From Onchocerca lupi (lineage: Eukaryota; Nematoda; Chromadorea; Rhabditida; Onchocercidae): 64,000 bases of DNA. The notes beneath the pieces are model-generated. The model had not been told where the DNA came from. It did not search any database and worked only from the letters and a program-made list of their open reading frames with translations. The stretch lies in assembly GCA_028564675.1 (NCBI GenBank), contig JAOVVO010000374.1, forward strand, positions 1 to 64,000, given 5' to 3'. Shown in pieces: positions 12,576 through 27,306 of the stretch (within the stretch, counting starts at the first letter, position 1; each line of letters begins with the position of its first letter). The position numbers were made by a program, and so were the translations under genes.

Positions 12576-15500
12576 GACTTCATCGATTTCTTGCCAAGTT
12601 ATGCGCAAATGTTTTGAAATCAAATTGGAGAAAATATCGAGTTAATAAGTTTATTTCACATTATTCTTTTCCACTTACTTCAATTTTTTTCTTCATTACT
12701 TTTGGATTGATTTCTTGTTTCATATTGGTCTTTTGCAAAAATTTAAACAATCAGCAAATATCAGAAGGCAATCAAACGGCTCGAAAGAGAGATCGAGTAA
12801 TTTTAAATAAAAACAAGTAGTTTTTATTGTATTCTAGTGAATAGTATACATTTAATGAACAAAGAATTATTTAATTAACCCAGGAAAGTGGTATTGAAAA
12901 GTTGATATGAAGAAAATAATAAATAGCCAAAGATGATAAAAAATCAACTGAAGTTTACTTCAATTGAAAAAAGTTTTATTTTTTTGTTTTTTTCTATTTT
13001 CAAAAAAAAAAATTTTTTTGCTACAACCATTTCACTAATCAAATAGCATTATTCGTTTAATTTATAAAAGTCTTACTGATACACTTTTAGGAATATTACT
13101 TCAAATCTTTTCATGAAAAACAAATCGATGTCAGTAAGCAGTCAACTAATAATTAATGAAATAAATGATTAATTTGTTCTGGAATTTATATCATTGATTT
13201 TCAGGAATGTATTCATATTTGATTTATTGATTTTTCCGGTAAGAATTAAAATTCTTCCTTCAAAAATACTTCTGAAAATCTTTTAGTTTCCTTCTTTTTT
13301 TTTTACTTTTTCTTTAGAATTTCCCAAATATAATTTATCTTCTTACATCCAAAAAAATCTATCAAACATATAGATTAATCCTTGAAATTTTTTATTATAA
13401 AACTTACAAGCCAGTACTAGATTAAAATTTTAGTTTTAAAAATTAAAATTGAAAACTAAAATTATTTCATATATCAATCTTATCCATAATCTCAATCCTA
13501 TTTTTTTTTCTTTTTTTGTTTCTACAAATTTTCATCATATTCATCATATATAGTAAACTATATTATTTTGAACATAAAATTATTATTCTTCTTGCATGTA
13601 ATAAAGTTAGCGAAGATTTTCAAATATTTACTAGCAAAATTTTCCGCCATCACAACTTTATTTGGGAAGTTTAGAAAAATTACTTTTTTTAATTACTTGC
13701 AAATTTTTTGCAGGTGCTTACCTATGTCAAAGTTACTGTTGGTTAATAGTGTCATTAATTAAAAATTCGATATTACTTTTTTCGGCCTTTCATTCTAAAT
13801 ATTTCTATCTTAAAATAAACGATCGAAGCACTCCATGATATTCCAATTCTGAAATTGCAGTATGATATTTTCTGAAATCCTTATCAGAGATAAATAAGAT
13901 ATATAGTAACACTTATCATTATTATCCAAAATAATATTAATCATCAACAAATAATAACGATCGGTATTAAATGTTGTATAAAAAAGAAAAAAAAACAAAT
14001 CTCTTACGCAAATAAAATTTATAAAGCAAATATTTAAATAACCACTGATAGACGTAATATTTTTTCTTCTTGAAAGAATCCTCACTATTATAACAGCTTT
14101 TTTCTTTTCTCATTTTCATGAAAAGAGTCAAAAAAAGTTTTTTGCCTTTTTGTCAATAATTTTTTTATAGTTTATGATTATAAAAGATAGTCTTGTGAAC
14201 AGTTCCCTCATTGATAAAATATATGTAGAATATTGAACAAGAAAAAAATAGAAAAACGAAAAAAGACAACGAAGAAATGTATGTATGTATGATTGTACAA
14301 GACTTTTTTTCAATCATTCGAAAGAATTTATTTCAAATAAATAAAGAAAGAAAGATTTCAAAAAAAGTTTTTATTTCTCTTTTTCGAAATTCGTCATAAA
14401 TCAGCTGATTTCCTAAGTAAGAAATTATTGAATAAAAATTCCAAAAATGAAGTATTGGTTGCTAAAATTTTAAGTATCATACATTTCTAGGAAAAAAAAA
14501 GAAAATTTGCAATTTAATATGGAAGATGAATTTCACTTCAGTTGTTTATTTAACCATCTCTTATTTTTAAAACATTAATTATTAGCATTAATTTTAGCCA
14601 GCTTTTATTAATTTTCCTTATCAAGAGAAATTATCTGGTAAAGAAGAATAGAAATGAATCATAAAATAATGAAAATTAGTCTTTTCAACTTTCCCTCTCT
14701 TCTTTTTTCAATATGTTCATTCCCGAAAAATTGCAAATTGTTAGTTGATACACACTGAAGATGATGATGTGATGATAATTTTATCGAATCATTTGATATC
14801 AGTCTATAACACAATTTAACTTAGTCCAAATTGCATCTTTTTTGCTTTATTTTTGTTCCTCTTTTTTTCCCTGAAAATTTGCTTTCTTCTTTTTTTTTGT
14901 CATTTTTCTTTTCCTCAAAAATGATGGAAGCAATAATTTTTATTCAAACTTGACAACTTTTTGTCTCAGTATTTCTCTTCTCTTTCAATGAAAAAATTGC
15001 AATATTGTAATTTCTAATCTGAATTTTATCAAAAATTTGTTAAAAAGTTTGTAAAAATTACAAATTGCATTATAAATTTAATTTTTTTCTGTAATTTTTC
15101 AAACATTTCATTTCAATCAATATAATCCATTGTATGTTATCGATTTCATTTTCGAAAAACAAAAGAAATGAAATGTAAATTAATTATAGTATAAGAATTG
15201 GATTATATTCATTTAAATTCTCTATGGTTATCAGATTGATAATGTTGAATATTACTTATCAGTTTCGGTGAATCTTATTGATAATGAAGCAGGCATATTT
15301 TAGTTATATTTTAGTTACTTTTGTTTGAACTGAATACTAAATATTGATCTCTAATTTAAAAAAGTAAATTTATTTTAGAAATTACTTATTTTGATCCAAA
15401 CAAATATTATAATTATTAGCAAATAACGATAGATTTTGCCAAAACCAGGATTTCAATTTCAAATATTTTAACAACCATAAATAATTCACTTCCCGTGAGA

Positions 15501-15591
15501 CCTTCTACAATTCCATTATTTGATAATTAAATCAAATGAACAGCTGCTACATTTTCGCATGTGTCAGCATGTGTAATAGCACATTACGGGG

Positions 15592-15628
15592 TTAAAGGGG
15601 TCAAAATTTAGAATGAGATTAAAGGTCA
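15592..15628 (+). promoter_or_regulatory. pair of nuclear-receptor-like half sites
   Basis: TTAAAGGGGTCA (15592-15603) and TTAAAGGTCA (15619-15628) match the extended TAAAGGTCA half site bound by monomeric nuclear receptors. They lie in the same direction, just after a locally GC-richer block with two GCATGTGT copies. Binding is an inference from the motif only. Confidence 0.25.
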
Positions 15629-15954
15629 TTCAGCGAAATTTTTGCTTGAGGTAAAGTTTGAAAACTTTGACAATAATTATTAAAATATTAATTATGCCTA
15701 TTTGAATTAAATGATGACAAAAGTCGAAACCTTATCAGACATAAATATAATCAAAATACTTTGTCCAATCAATATCTCGATAAGATTATCATATTTGGTT
15801 CAATATCACGATAATGTTCATGCTAGAATTTATATTGTTTGATTGATAGATATTGATCGATAGATTGCTTTTTTTCTCTTCATACCCGTAGTTGTCCACA
15901 TATAGTTTGATAATTTTTTTGAAATAGACGAAAAAGTTTTAAAAAATTCATCAT

Positions 15955-16320
15955 TTTTTTCTCTCGTTTCTTTTCTTTCCCCCCTCTCTCTCTCTCTCTC
16001 TCTCTTTTCCTATCTCTTGCCTCATTTCTTAAAATTTATTTTGCAATTTTAGGTCGAAACGACAAAGTTAGCATTTATTAGTAGCATTCAAAACTTTTTC
16101 TTTTTTTCTTTCTCTTCTCTCTCTCCATTACTTTATCTCTTAAAATTTACTATTTAAAGATGTAAGTTAAATTGAACGACAGATTTAATAGCATCATATT
16201 AGTTGCTTAAGAATTCTCAAATTTCCTCTTCCTTTTTCCTTTTTCTTTCTCTCCCCCTCTCTCTCTCCCTCTGTCTCTCTCTTCCAGAAATGTTAGTTAA
16301 TTTTCAATAGCATCATGTTT
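15955..16320. repeat. three pyrimidine-rich repeat modules with CT microsatellites
   Basis: Each module has a T/C-rich tract followed by shared short sequences. (CT)n tracts lie at about 15983-16004, 16114-16124 and 16253-16283. CTTAAAATTTA follows the first two tracts, and AATAGCATCAT follows the second and third. Spacing is about 110-120 bp, so this looks like an old tandem triplication with a CT microsatellite in each unit. Confidence 0.55.
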
Positions 16321-16474
16321 GCTAGCTATAAAAGAAGACGAAGTAAGCATGTTTAAACATTTTCTAAATAGCAGAAAAAAAAGATCCAATGAATAAATAG
16401 TAGAAGAAATGAAATTTCGAATTATGCGACACATTTCAAAATTACTTGTGGTGTCGTTTGTTCTAGGCTATATT

Positions 16475-16560
16475 GAGTCGAGCATGCATGCATGCCTGTC
16501 TGCATGCAGGCTAATTATTGGATGAATATATTGGGCCAAGCAAATAGGCTTTGGGAAGAA
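16475..16560. other. locally GC-richer block with GCATGC repeats and a short hairpin
   Basis: The block contains alternating GCATGC at 16482-16494, then GCCTG and CAGGC flanking an 8-base loop, then CTAATTATTGG and AAGCAAATAGGC, which resemble homeodomain and forkhead sites. It stands out from the AT-rich background and may be regulatory. This is an impression only. Confidence 0.2.
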
Positions 16561-19500
16561 GACATTTCAAGCTGCTAATTCGATATATATATGTGTCCAA
16601 GTAAAGGAGAATTTTGGATGGAAATGGAAAAAGCCCTTGAAATTGAGCTTTCATCTATTTTTTTTTCTTTTTTTTTTTTTGCAGCACCATAAATTATTCA
16701 TTTCAATCGCAGTGACATAATTTTAATTTAATTCATTCAATCAATTAATCCATTCCACTTCCATTGATTCATCCAATTTAATCATTTCAACTGCTATTAT
16801 TATTGTTATTTTTTGAAAAAAAAAAAAGTGATTTGCAGATAATTTGGGAAAAAATTGTTGCTATCAATTAATTGATCATTTATAATTATAAAAAATCAAC
16901 CAATTATTCATATATTCAATTATTCCTGTTGTTGAATATATTATTTTTTCTCAATAGTTTCATTTTAAGGACATACGAATTGTAGATAAAATTTGATTTA
17001 CTGAAGCAACACTAAGATATTTGTATGATAAGAAGATATATATGATGAGCGTATATGATAATCATGGTAAAGTGATAATTATACAAAAAATATCATTAAC
17101 TACTAATTAAGAAAGATACCATAAATATGATTAAGAAAGATACCATAAATATGATGTAAATAATTTCAAGTCATTACTGATAAGAATCGCTGTGTTCGTT
17201 CAAAAATTATCCATCTTGATCCCAAATTTTTATTTATCATCTGATTTCACCCAATTATTTAAATTATCAATACTGTATATCTACTTAACTTGTTTATTTA
17301 TTTTATTAGTTAAAATTCTGAAGTTACAAAATCTTCGAATGAAAGTGGAAAATTTTTATCTTTCATCTCTTTCAACACGTATTATTATTTCCGCTTTAAT
17401 GATTTCTCCGCTGATGATATTTTTGAAACGATCATTTACTACTTATTTTTTTTTTTTTGCAATTTACAATTGAATTTAAATTAATATCCTCACTTATATC
17501 TTCATCATTTAAAAATAAAAAATGTGAGAAAACCGGTTAAGCGTATAAATTAAATGATTGTCATTAAAAATCGATGACAATTGTCATTCTTTCCTTTTAT
17601 TTTTTATTTTTATATGTTTTTTTTACCTTGCAGTTACTATTCTAGTCAAAATATCTTTCGTCAAATTCAAGGTTGAATTTTGACAATTTTTTTTAGAATA
17701 AAATTTTGTCAAAAATTATAATGTAATAAAGATTTCCTTGCGCATTCTTAAATTTGTGTCGCATATTACCAACTTTTTTCTTTTTTTTTCATTCAAGTTT
17801 TATCGTTAATCTATCATCGTTGTTATTTCTTAATTCCTCAATTTTTATTCCTTAAATTATAACATTTATAATCATCAGCTAATCATAATTGTTTAATCAA
17901 TAACTACAATCAGTTTCCTTTTTCACTTGAAACTATTATCAATTATCAGTACCACTTTCACTTTCGCCATTTTTATCAGCAAGCGACGAAGTTTGTGACG
18001 AGAATTTTCATAGACAGGGAAATATATTAATGCACATTTCATTGCTGTATTAATACAATTTGTGAATAAATTCATAATTAAGGGAATTTGTATTTTAATC
18101 GAAACATTTGCATGTAATTCAATTTCATAATCTATTTTTCAGATTTCTCATTTTATGAAAAATGGCTAATTTTTTATAATCCTAGTTGATCCAGGAATAT
18201 CTTATCAGTAATATTTTCATTTCGACATCAGATTTGGTCTACAACTAAAAATTTAAACAAAGATTTCCAATTCTTTTATAATTCCAGCAAAAAAAAAATG
18301 CTTAAAGACAAATTAATCTTATCATTTCTCAGGTTATTAATTTAATCACTCTTTTGGTCTCAAATTATTGATTGAATCACTCTTACTAATTTTCAATTCA
18401 TTTGATATTTAAATTTTATTAAATGTTTACCTATCATATCAAAAGTTATACAAAAATAAAATTAGTTGATAGAATAATTTTGTAGATTTGAGTAAAATAA
18501 GGAAATGTTTAAAGTTTCCATTTCTCCTATGAACATTTAATTATTTTTAATATTTAAGTATTTGCCATAATCAATAAATTGTATTAAACAAAATTCAAAA
18601 AGAGAAGAAAATTATCAAAATAGAAATTTTTATTTAATCAATAATCAATGAAAAAAAATCACAAAATTTTTGAGTTAATTTTATTGGATAATTTTCTCTT
18701 TTAGCAAAATTTTGAGAAGATTTACGAAAAAAAAATAATGAAACAATAATTTATCTTAAAATTTATTTTAGCCAAACTGAAACAAAGTAATATTACATTT
18801 TATGATATGATATTACATTTTTTCTTTTTTAAAGGAAAGTGCTTTTCCGAGTTTCTCGTCAATTTTTGTTTCTTTCATTTCCAATTTTTGATTTTCAACT
18901 TCCAAGTTTTCTTATTCTTACATTTCTTGCTTCTCGAAGTTTCAAAATCTTGAATGAATTTGAAAGAGAATGATTAACTTGTCAGATGGAATGTAATTTG
19001 ATTTTGATGCTTCGCACCAAAACTTTATTTTTTCTGACATGAAACAGAATAAGATTTCAGCAAAATTTCTCCTTTCAATCTTACATTTCTAAAGTTAGCT
19101 TACTGTTTTTCTTAGAAAATTAATTTGATATATTTTATTATGTACAACATGTAATGATTATTCAGAAGTCATAGATAAGTATAGTGAAAAAATTAATTGA
19201 TTAAATGTTTCGATCAGATAATTCAAAGTAAAAATAATTTTCACTGATAATGGATGAATTAAATGAAATTGTTTTTTAAATTATTTATGAAGAATCACAA
19301 TTTATAAATACACGTAGGTTATTAAAATATCCAAGAATCACAGATAATTTACAGTTTAGGATCAATATCAATTTGCATATTATTTTCTGCATATCATCAA
19401 GAATTAGAAAATTGAGGATTAAATTCTTGAATTTCTAAATAATTTGTGAAAAAATTTTTCGGATTTCTAGATAATTCCATTTTATTATTTCAATACATTT

Positions 19501-22500
19501 TTTCCTAACCGTTGAATAAATTGTGTCAAAATAAAGTTTAGAATTGGAATTGCAACAATTTATTCTCTTCCTTTCTCCTACTATTCTCGCGAAGATTTAA
19601 TTTCATATTAAATGACATGAAATATTGAAGAGAAATTTGGACTAAATTTAACTGCAATATGATACTTGCTCTAAATTTACTTCTAATTAATCTGTAATTT
19701 CATATTTTTCAGCTCAAAACTTCAATTTAGAATATTTTTTTTATTTATCGTGAAATGTTATGAATGAGATTTATTAAATTTTAATGTAAAAATTTATAGT
19801 AAAGTAATTGAGATCTGATGCTAAAATTCCGCAATATTTTTTGTATAAATTGATTGATTTCATTTTAATATTTGTTTTTTTATTTTGTTTAACTTGTTTT
19901 TGGAACTTTTTCTTCTTTTTATCATCCAATTCTGTAATATTTGTCAAACAAATGATATAATTCTTATTAAAAAGAGTTTTTTTTTGCTATAAAATTTTTC
20001 AGTTTCAAAAAGCTAACACAATTTGTGAATTATTTTAATAGAATTTTTAATTTTCGAAGAATATTAGCAATATACTTAATGTGATATTAATTTAAGCAAA
20101 AAACGTTTGTTATTATTGTTGAACAAATCTATATATTATTAATAGCATTTATTTGAAGTATTTTGAAAGATTTTTTAATATTTCGATTTTTTTTTTTTTG
20201 ATTCTTTAAATAATTTCAAATAATCTATTGATTATTAAAAAAATTTTTCTTTTTTTTTCTTTTTTTGATGAACAGTTCAACAGATAAATGAACAAATAGA
20301 TAATGATAAAAAATAAAAATTGTCCATTATTTATGAACTTGAACTTGTTAGCAAAATGTGTTTGTCATTTTTTTTTTCCTTTACATTTTATTCCAATGTT
20401 TACATTCTTTTGGAAATTTTTTTTATTTTTATATGCACATCTGTTCCAACATTTTCGCTAGAGATTTATTTCAAACAGTTTCATTTAGTTTTAATTATTT
20501 CAAAGAGTAATTTTTATTTTCTGTCTCAAATTTTTTATTTTTTTCTTTTTTAGTCAACTTTTATCCTTTATAGTCTTCTTTTAAGACTTTTTTTCAAAAA
20601 ATTAATTGTTTTAGCAAATTAAAAATTTCAGTTACGCAATATTTACTTGAAAGAAAAAGAACTTACCTGAATTAAAATTTTGTAACTCATTCGCGAAAAA
20701 TAAAATGAAAATAGCTTCCCACTTCTTGAGAAAATTCCTTCTTATTTTTTATTCATTTTTTTTTTATTAAATTTTTGTCTTTCATTTTCTTCCATTTCAT
20801 TTTTTTTTTTCTGATTTTGAATCGGAACAAGAAAAAGTATGGGAAAATGATTCACAGAAAAAAAAATATAATTTGCTATATTATTTTCAATGCAAAATTG
20901 CTGCAGAAGAAATTATTTATTAATAATAAATTAGTTGGCTAGTTTTTATTTGATAATTAATTTCTTCTATAACAATTCTTTACTTTTCTACCTTTTTTAT
21001 TTCTTAACTATAAAAAGTTTACAATCACAAAAACTTTTTATAGTTAAGAATAAATTTACTAATTGTAAATATTAAGTAATCTTAATTGCAATTTGTAAAG
21101 AATTAATGAACCAACGGTTCACTGATTATTAATTGCATTAGTACTAGTAAAGTTTTTAAAAAAAAAAATGAACTTTAGATTGATATCGTAAACTTTGCCT
21201 GAAATGCTCATTCTCGATATTATTTATGAGAAAATACTTTCAATATTCTAATTTTCTGATATTTAATTCCATTTCCTGATATTTATTTCGAGCATTTCTT
21301 AGTTTGTAAAAATGAACTTTTCAGTCCATTGATTTGATGAATCTTATGCAAAAAAAATTGCATTATAATAATTAATGTTCTAACAAAAATTCTCTGCGGA
21401 AATATTTCTATTTGTATCTTACCAAAATTTAGTTCTCTAATTTATTACAATTCTTGTTCATCTCATGCAATTTTTAAAAGTCTGTACTGTTTTAATACAA
21501 AAATCATTATTTATTAAATTTAATTTATTGAAACTTCTCTTAAGTTTTGTAAGAATCAAGAAGTTTACTGAAATATTGTGCAGGTGAAACGCCTTTCGAA
21601 AAACAAGTAATTTAATGAAATTTTCTGCAAAAAGCAAATATTATCCTGTAGAAAGCAGATTGTTCAATCAAATATTTCTCTGAAATAAGTTAAGTCTGAG
21701 ATCAATAAGAAAAAGGAAAGATTTAACTATCATTTCTTCCTTTTATAACTTTACTGATACTAACTGATTAGATTATGCGAGAATATTCTCGAATAGCAAC
21801 TTTCATAATATTTTTATCAACATTTGTTGATGCACTTTTTTTTTACTCTTACATCATTCTCAAGTTTTCAATTCTTAACATAATTATTATTCATCTTATG
21901 CGGCATATATGCTTTTATCAATATGTTTATTTTAAATTTTCTCAAATTTTATTCCATCGAGCTACATCTATCATATTTATCTTATTATTTTCATATATCT
22001 CATTGCATTATTTCTTTTTACTTGAATGAAAAAAGATAGCTGCAGAGAATTATTTTGATTTGAATTAGTTCTATTTCTTATTTTTAACTTTTTTTTTTCA
22101 ATAATTGCTCTCTCATTTACCATACAATCCATTATTTCATAATCGCTTAAATTTTACATTAAGTTGAATAGATTTAATGCTATATCACGTCATACTTCAT
22201 TTTATTTAAATGACGCACGGAGCCAATACATGAATGGATTCCAACTTCTTCTTGCAAAAACTCTTTGCAAAATTTTAGAAATTTGTTGATTTCACAGAAG
22301 GACTGGATTGTAAACGGATGTTTACAATGTTAATCAAATTGATACCATTTTTCAAAAGCTATTGATTGTTTTTTCATATCATATATTCTACATATTGCTT
22401 ATTTTCGGCGATCTTTTATCAATTTTTTTTGATTTTATGAATATGGCTCCTATTTACTGCTAATTTCCATAAACTATTACTGAAATAATACCTGAAATTA

Positions 22501-22501
22501 A

Positions 22502-25500
22502 ATGGAGGAAGAAGGAAAAGTAAAAGTTGCTATACGAATTCGTCCCTTCAATAAACGAGGTTTGTAATAATTTTTTGTAGAAAAAAAAATTTAATCTAGA
22601 TTTTAAATTTCACAATCAGGATTAGTCAAGAATGAAATATAAAAAAGAAATGATGTCAACATATTCAAAATCTAATTTATTCATATTCAATATAATTTTT
22701 CGTTTTTTTTCCTTAATGCTTCTAACATTATGAAGAATAATCGAAAAATATTTGTTTTTTGATGAAGAAATTTCAAGCTATTAATTTTCAAAATGAATAT
22801 TTTAATAAATATAAATTTTTTGAGTTTTTTTGGACTCAAAAAAAGTTTTTCATAAAATATATATGTATTGCGTTCTAGTATTTAAAATAATACTTAAAGT
22901 AAAATATTATTGTTGACGATGTCAAAATAATTCTTTTTTTTTACCTTAAAAAATGAAAATACTAAAATATGATATATATATATATATATATATTTTATGA
23001 AGATAAATAGCTCGAAATTTTCGAACAAATCACTAAAAACAGCGTCAAATGATAGCATAAAAATAAAAAAAAGTCAAAATTGATGATCGCTTGAAAGCAT
23101 TTCCAATTTTTCATTTTCCCTGCTAGCATTAACAAATAAGCATTTTGTATTTTCATCCCATTAATCATGAATTTTCATGCATCTTTGAAATATAACTTCC
23201 CTTTGAAAAGGATAAAAAATAAAAAAAGGAAAAAAGACGGAAGAGGGAAAAATTATACAAGAATAATGATAAAAGTTTCATTTCTTTTCAATTTATTCAT
23301 TTTATTCTTTTCTTTTTTCAAATTAATTTCGTTTAACCATGAATTTTTTACCTATTTATAATTTTTTGATATTTTTTTTAAGAACGAGATTTGAATACAA
23401 AATGTGTCGTAACAACAATCGATGATCAAACTGTCCTTAGACATCCTATTGATGAGTAAGTTGTATCAAACATAATTTAGTGTAACTTTAAGATTAGCCA
23501 ACAAATCGATATTTAGTTGAGATTTAAATTAATTTATTGAAGAAATGATAATGATAATAATAATATCAACAATAATTTACTTGTGTTATTCAAATGAAAA
23601 TATTTCCTATATATTTAAGAGCATAAGGAATTCTTAAAATAGATTTTATAAAACAAAATTTAATTTTTGTGGAAGATACAAATTTGTTTCAGGAAAAAAC
23701 CTAAAAGTTTTGCATATGATCATTGTTTCAATTCTTTTGATCCTAATTCAAATGATTTTATCGGTATGTATTTGTAAATTTCTCGTTTTCTTTAGAAATA
23801 TCATTCTTTACATGAAATTGACAAAGATTAGAAAATGCAAATTACAGTAGTCTAGTAATTCTAGCAAAAAATTGGCGAATGCATATTTCTGGCTAATAGT
23901 TATGATAAGCATTAGGATATTTAGGATAATTTTTATGTTTGATGATGAAGGCTTATAAGTTCGTAAGATTCATCACGATAAAAGCTTGTATGCTAATAAA
24001 TCGCAGCAACAAAATTTGCATCATACTGAAATTGTATAAAATTACATGAATTTTAAGTTTCTTATAACCTGAAATTCTCTAAATTAACTGATTTTTAGAT
24101 CAAAGTGAAGTATTTGAACGAGTTGGTTCTGATGTACTTAACAATGCATTTGCTGGTTATAATGCTTGCATATTTGCATACGGACAAACCGGTACTTTTT
24201 AATTTCGTTATTTCAGTGATAAAAATATCCAAAAATTACTTAATAAAGAATCTAAAATTAAATTGCTGAATTCTAAATTTATATAAATGATTAATTCATA
24301 AATTAATCAAATGTTTTATTTACAGGTTCAGGTAAGAGTTATACAATGATGGGTACAGCGGAAAATCCGGGCATTATCCCACGTCTTTGTTCTTCCATTT
24401 TTCAAAAAATCAGCGATTTATCTTCCGATAGTTTGACTTTTAAAGTAGAAGTTTCCTTTTTGGAAATTTATAATGAAAAAGTGCGCGATCTGCTGGATCC
24501 GAAAAAGTAAGTGATATAAATTAATGAAATATATCTATGATTTATTTGTAATTATTTATACTATTAATATTCAAATTATATGAATTTATCATGAACTACT
24601 ATGATATTCTAAACCTTATCATATCATTGAGGATGTTCTTATCAGATTTCTAGCATGAATACTATTCCAATTATTTTCTTAGTTAATTTTTAATTAGCTA
24701 CTCCATTTCTTTCCTTACTTTCGATGTCCGATGTATTTATTGACCATTTATGCTAATTGTTGATTCTGGAAAAAAGGATTGATTATGTTCTTCTTTATGA
24801 ATGAAATCATTTGATAATAACTGACATTTATCTGTTTTATGCTGTCATTTAATTAATCGTTTATTATCATTTAAATTTTCAATTTCTTATCATTTAAACT
24901 TGCAATAATATATTTTATCTCGTTGAAATTAACTTTCTTTTTAAAATTTCTCATAATGCTACCACAAATTAATGAACCTTTAAACGCTATCATGTCATTT
25001 ATCGATTGTTAAAAGATAAAAACTAAAAAAAATTTCTAGGACAAACAAGAATTTGAAGGTTCGAGAGCATAAAGTTCTTGGTCCAATGGTTGATGGCTTA
25101 TCCGTTCTGGCTGTTTCATCGTTTGAAGTTCGTTATTTATTCTCCAATTAACTTATTAAGGATTTTGCGAAATTTGATAAAATTACTTGCCAGTAAAAGA
25201 AAATCATTTCAGTGATTTCGAAAGAAAATCGAAATATCAAATTAATCAAAGAATAATTAATCATTTTGGATAATTCATAATAACGGCAGAAAATCTGTCG
25301 TATTTCTTCTGATTAGAGGTAGTAATATTATTCCTCCTTAATAGTTTAATTTCAATTTTTAGCAAATAGCATCTTTGATGGAAGAAGGAAATAAATCACG
25401 AACGGTTGCTGCAACAAATATGAATACGGAAAGTAGTCGTTCACATGCCGTATTCAATATTCGTCTCACGCAGACTCTTACGGATACGGAAAATGGAGTA

Positions 25501-27306
25501 CGTACTAAACTTCTATACCTGTTTCTTTTTTCCTCTGTTGACTAGATTACCCTTTTAACAACGGAATTTTGAATTTCCGAAAAACATAAATTTTTGATTT
25601 TCAGTTCACTGGCGAAAAAATGAGCAAAATATCATTAGTTGATCTAGCCGGAAGTGAACGAGTCCAAAAAACTGGTGCGGTAGGAAAAAGACTAGAAGAA
25701 GGAGGAAATATCAATAAGTATTTATGAATTTTTTTCTTTTTTGTTGAATTTCAAAATAAGTTTCATATCTTATTTATCAAAACACTTTCTGATTTGATAA
25801 ATATATCCCTAAGAAGTGTTTTAGATTTTTTATAATACTGGCACTAAAATGCTGGTCAAAATGACGAAAATATTTAAAAATGTGTTAGCAAACGTAAAAT
25901 ATGATAGCAGGGATGCACTTTATAATGATTCAAGATCTAAACAATTTTATTCGTACAGTGAATGCAATGTTGAAATAGGAAATGAATTAAATTGAAGATC
26001 ATTAACAACACTTGGAATGGTAATTTCCGCATTGGCAGAGCGATCACATGTTAACGGAATGTCAAAATCGAAGTTTATCCCATATCGAGATTCTGTCTTA
26101 ACATGGTGAGTTCTGAAGGATTCTTTTGATCATTGTTCGACTCACACCTGAAGTCACGTTATAATTATTTCCTATTTTTTGCATGCTAGTATATTTTCAA
26201 GTTACTTCTTTTCTTTCCATTTCTACCCGACAAAAGATTTGCCTCTTTATTTGTCATATTGATTGAATCCGCTACGTGACAATAACTCTTTTTAGTTTCA
26301 TACGATATTGTAAGCAATATCGTATATTTTTTATAACAATAAAAGAAACTAAATGAACAATACACGACAAATAAGAAAAGATATTAATAATCGCTTGAAT
26401 GCTCACTACGTTGTCGTACTTTTCTTTTGTAACTGTTCTTATCTCAATCCATCATTGAAGTTGCTTCTATGCAACTGTCGATCCCTCAAACTATCGCTCG
26501 TGTTGTTGGATTGTCAAATTACGATCGAACCATTCTTGAAATTAAATTGAATTCTCACCACCGAAATCCTCTCCTTTTAAATCCTTTGATGTTTTTTCTA
26601 CCTTTAAAACTATCTATCTATTATCTGACCCTTTCATATTCTTATAAACAACTAATTATATCTTTTCGGCTTTCGCCGACAATTTCTATAACGATGGATA
26701 TGTTGTACACCTATGGATGGATGGAGAGGAAAGATGCTTATTAAGGGAGCTATTATTATCACAAAAAATAAAGAATTAAAAAATCGAAATGTAAAAGTTG
26801 AGTAAATAAAAGTAACTGTTGTTTTAATCATTACTGCTATTTCAAAAGAAAACTTTTCTTGATTGATTATTGCAATTCGTTTTTAGGTTGCTAAAAGATA
26901 GCTTAGGTGGCAATAGTCGAACGGTTATGATTGCGACAATATCACCTGCAGCTGATAATTATGAAGAAACTTTATCAACATTAAGGTTAGCAAATTATAA
27001 TTTCGATAAAAAAAAGCTAGAAATTTCATGGGAAAACAATAAAAAATGAAGTTAACAAAAAATATTTCATATGTAAAATCTCTAAAATCGAAAATGTAAG
27101 ATTATCTATTCTTTATGGAATGATTTTTTCAAAAAATTTATATTGAAATAGTTTTTTCATATTGTTCAAGGTATGCTGATAGAGCTACGAAAATCGTAAA
27201 TCATGCTGTAATAAATGAAGATCCTAATGCTAAAATTATACGTGAATTGCGTGAAGAAGTGGAAACGCTGCGAGCGCAAATATCACAAACTGTCAAGGAA
27301 CAGAAT
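22502..27306 (+). other. klp-4: klp-4 exons 1-11: motor domain
   Basis: Exons are 22502-22559, 23383-23455, 23693-23763, 24099-24191, 24326-24506, 25040-25127, 25363-25497, 25605-25717, 25998-26105, 26887-26985 and 27171-27306 (residues 1-385). ATPase motifs are complete: P-loop GQTGSGKS (96-103), switch I N-x-x-S-S-R-S-H (209-216) and switch II DLAGSE (246-251). The motif SLTTLG follows an AAG acceptor at 25997, and YADRA follows an AAG acceptor at 27170, so protein conservation fixes both unusual splice sites. Nothing suggests an inactive motor. Confidence 0.93.

Larger units (their letters stand above)
7043..22501. other. 15 kb region without a convincing gene
   Basis: No frame here shows a recognisable domain or a chain of phase-compatible exons on either strand. 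Long homopolymer T and A runs are frequent (for example 9402-9421, 10061-10080, 10881-10901). Specific structures listed separately are the 91-bp duplication near 8.1 kb, the 21-bp minisatellite at 12.1 kb, pyrimidine-rich modules at 16 kb, and possible regulatory islands at 15.6 and 16.5 kb. A perfect 24-bp direct repeat in two copies lies at 17106-17153. Untranslated exons or distal regulatory DNA of the kinesin gene could lie here but cannot be seen. Confidence 0.55.
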
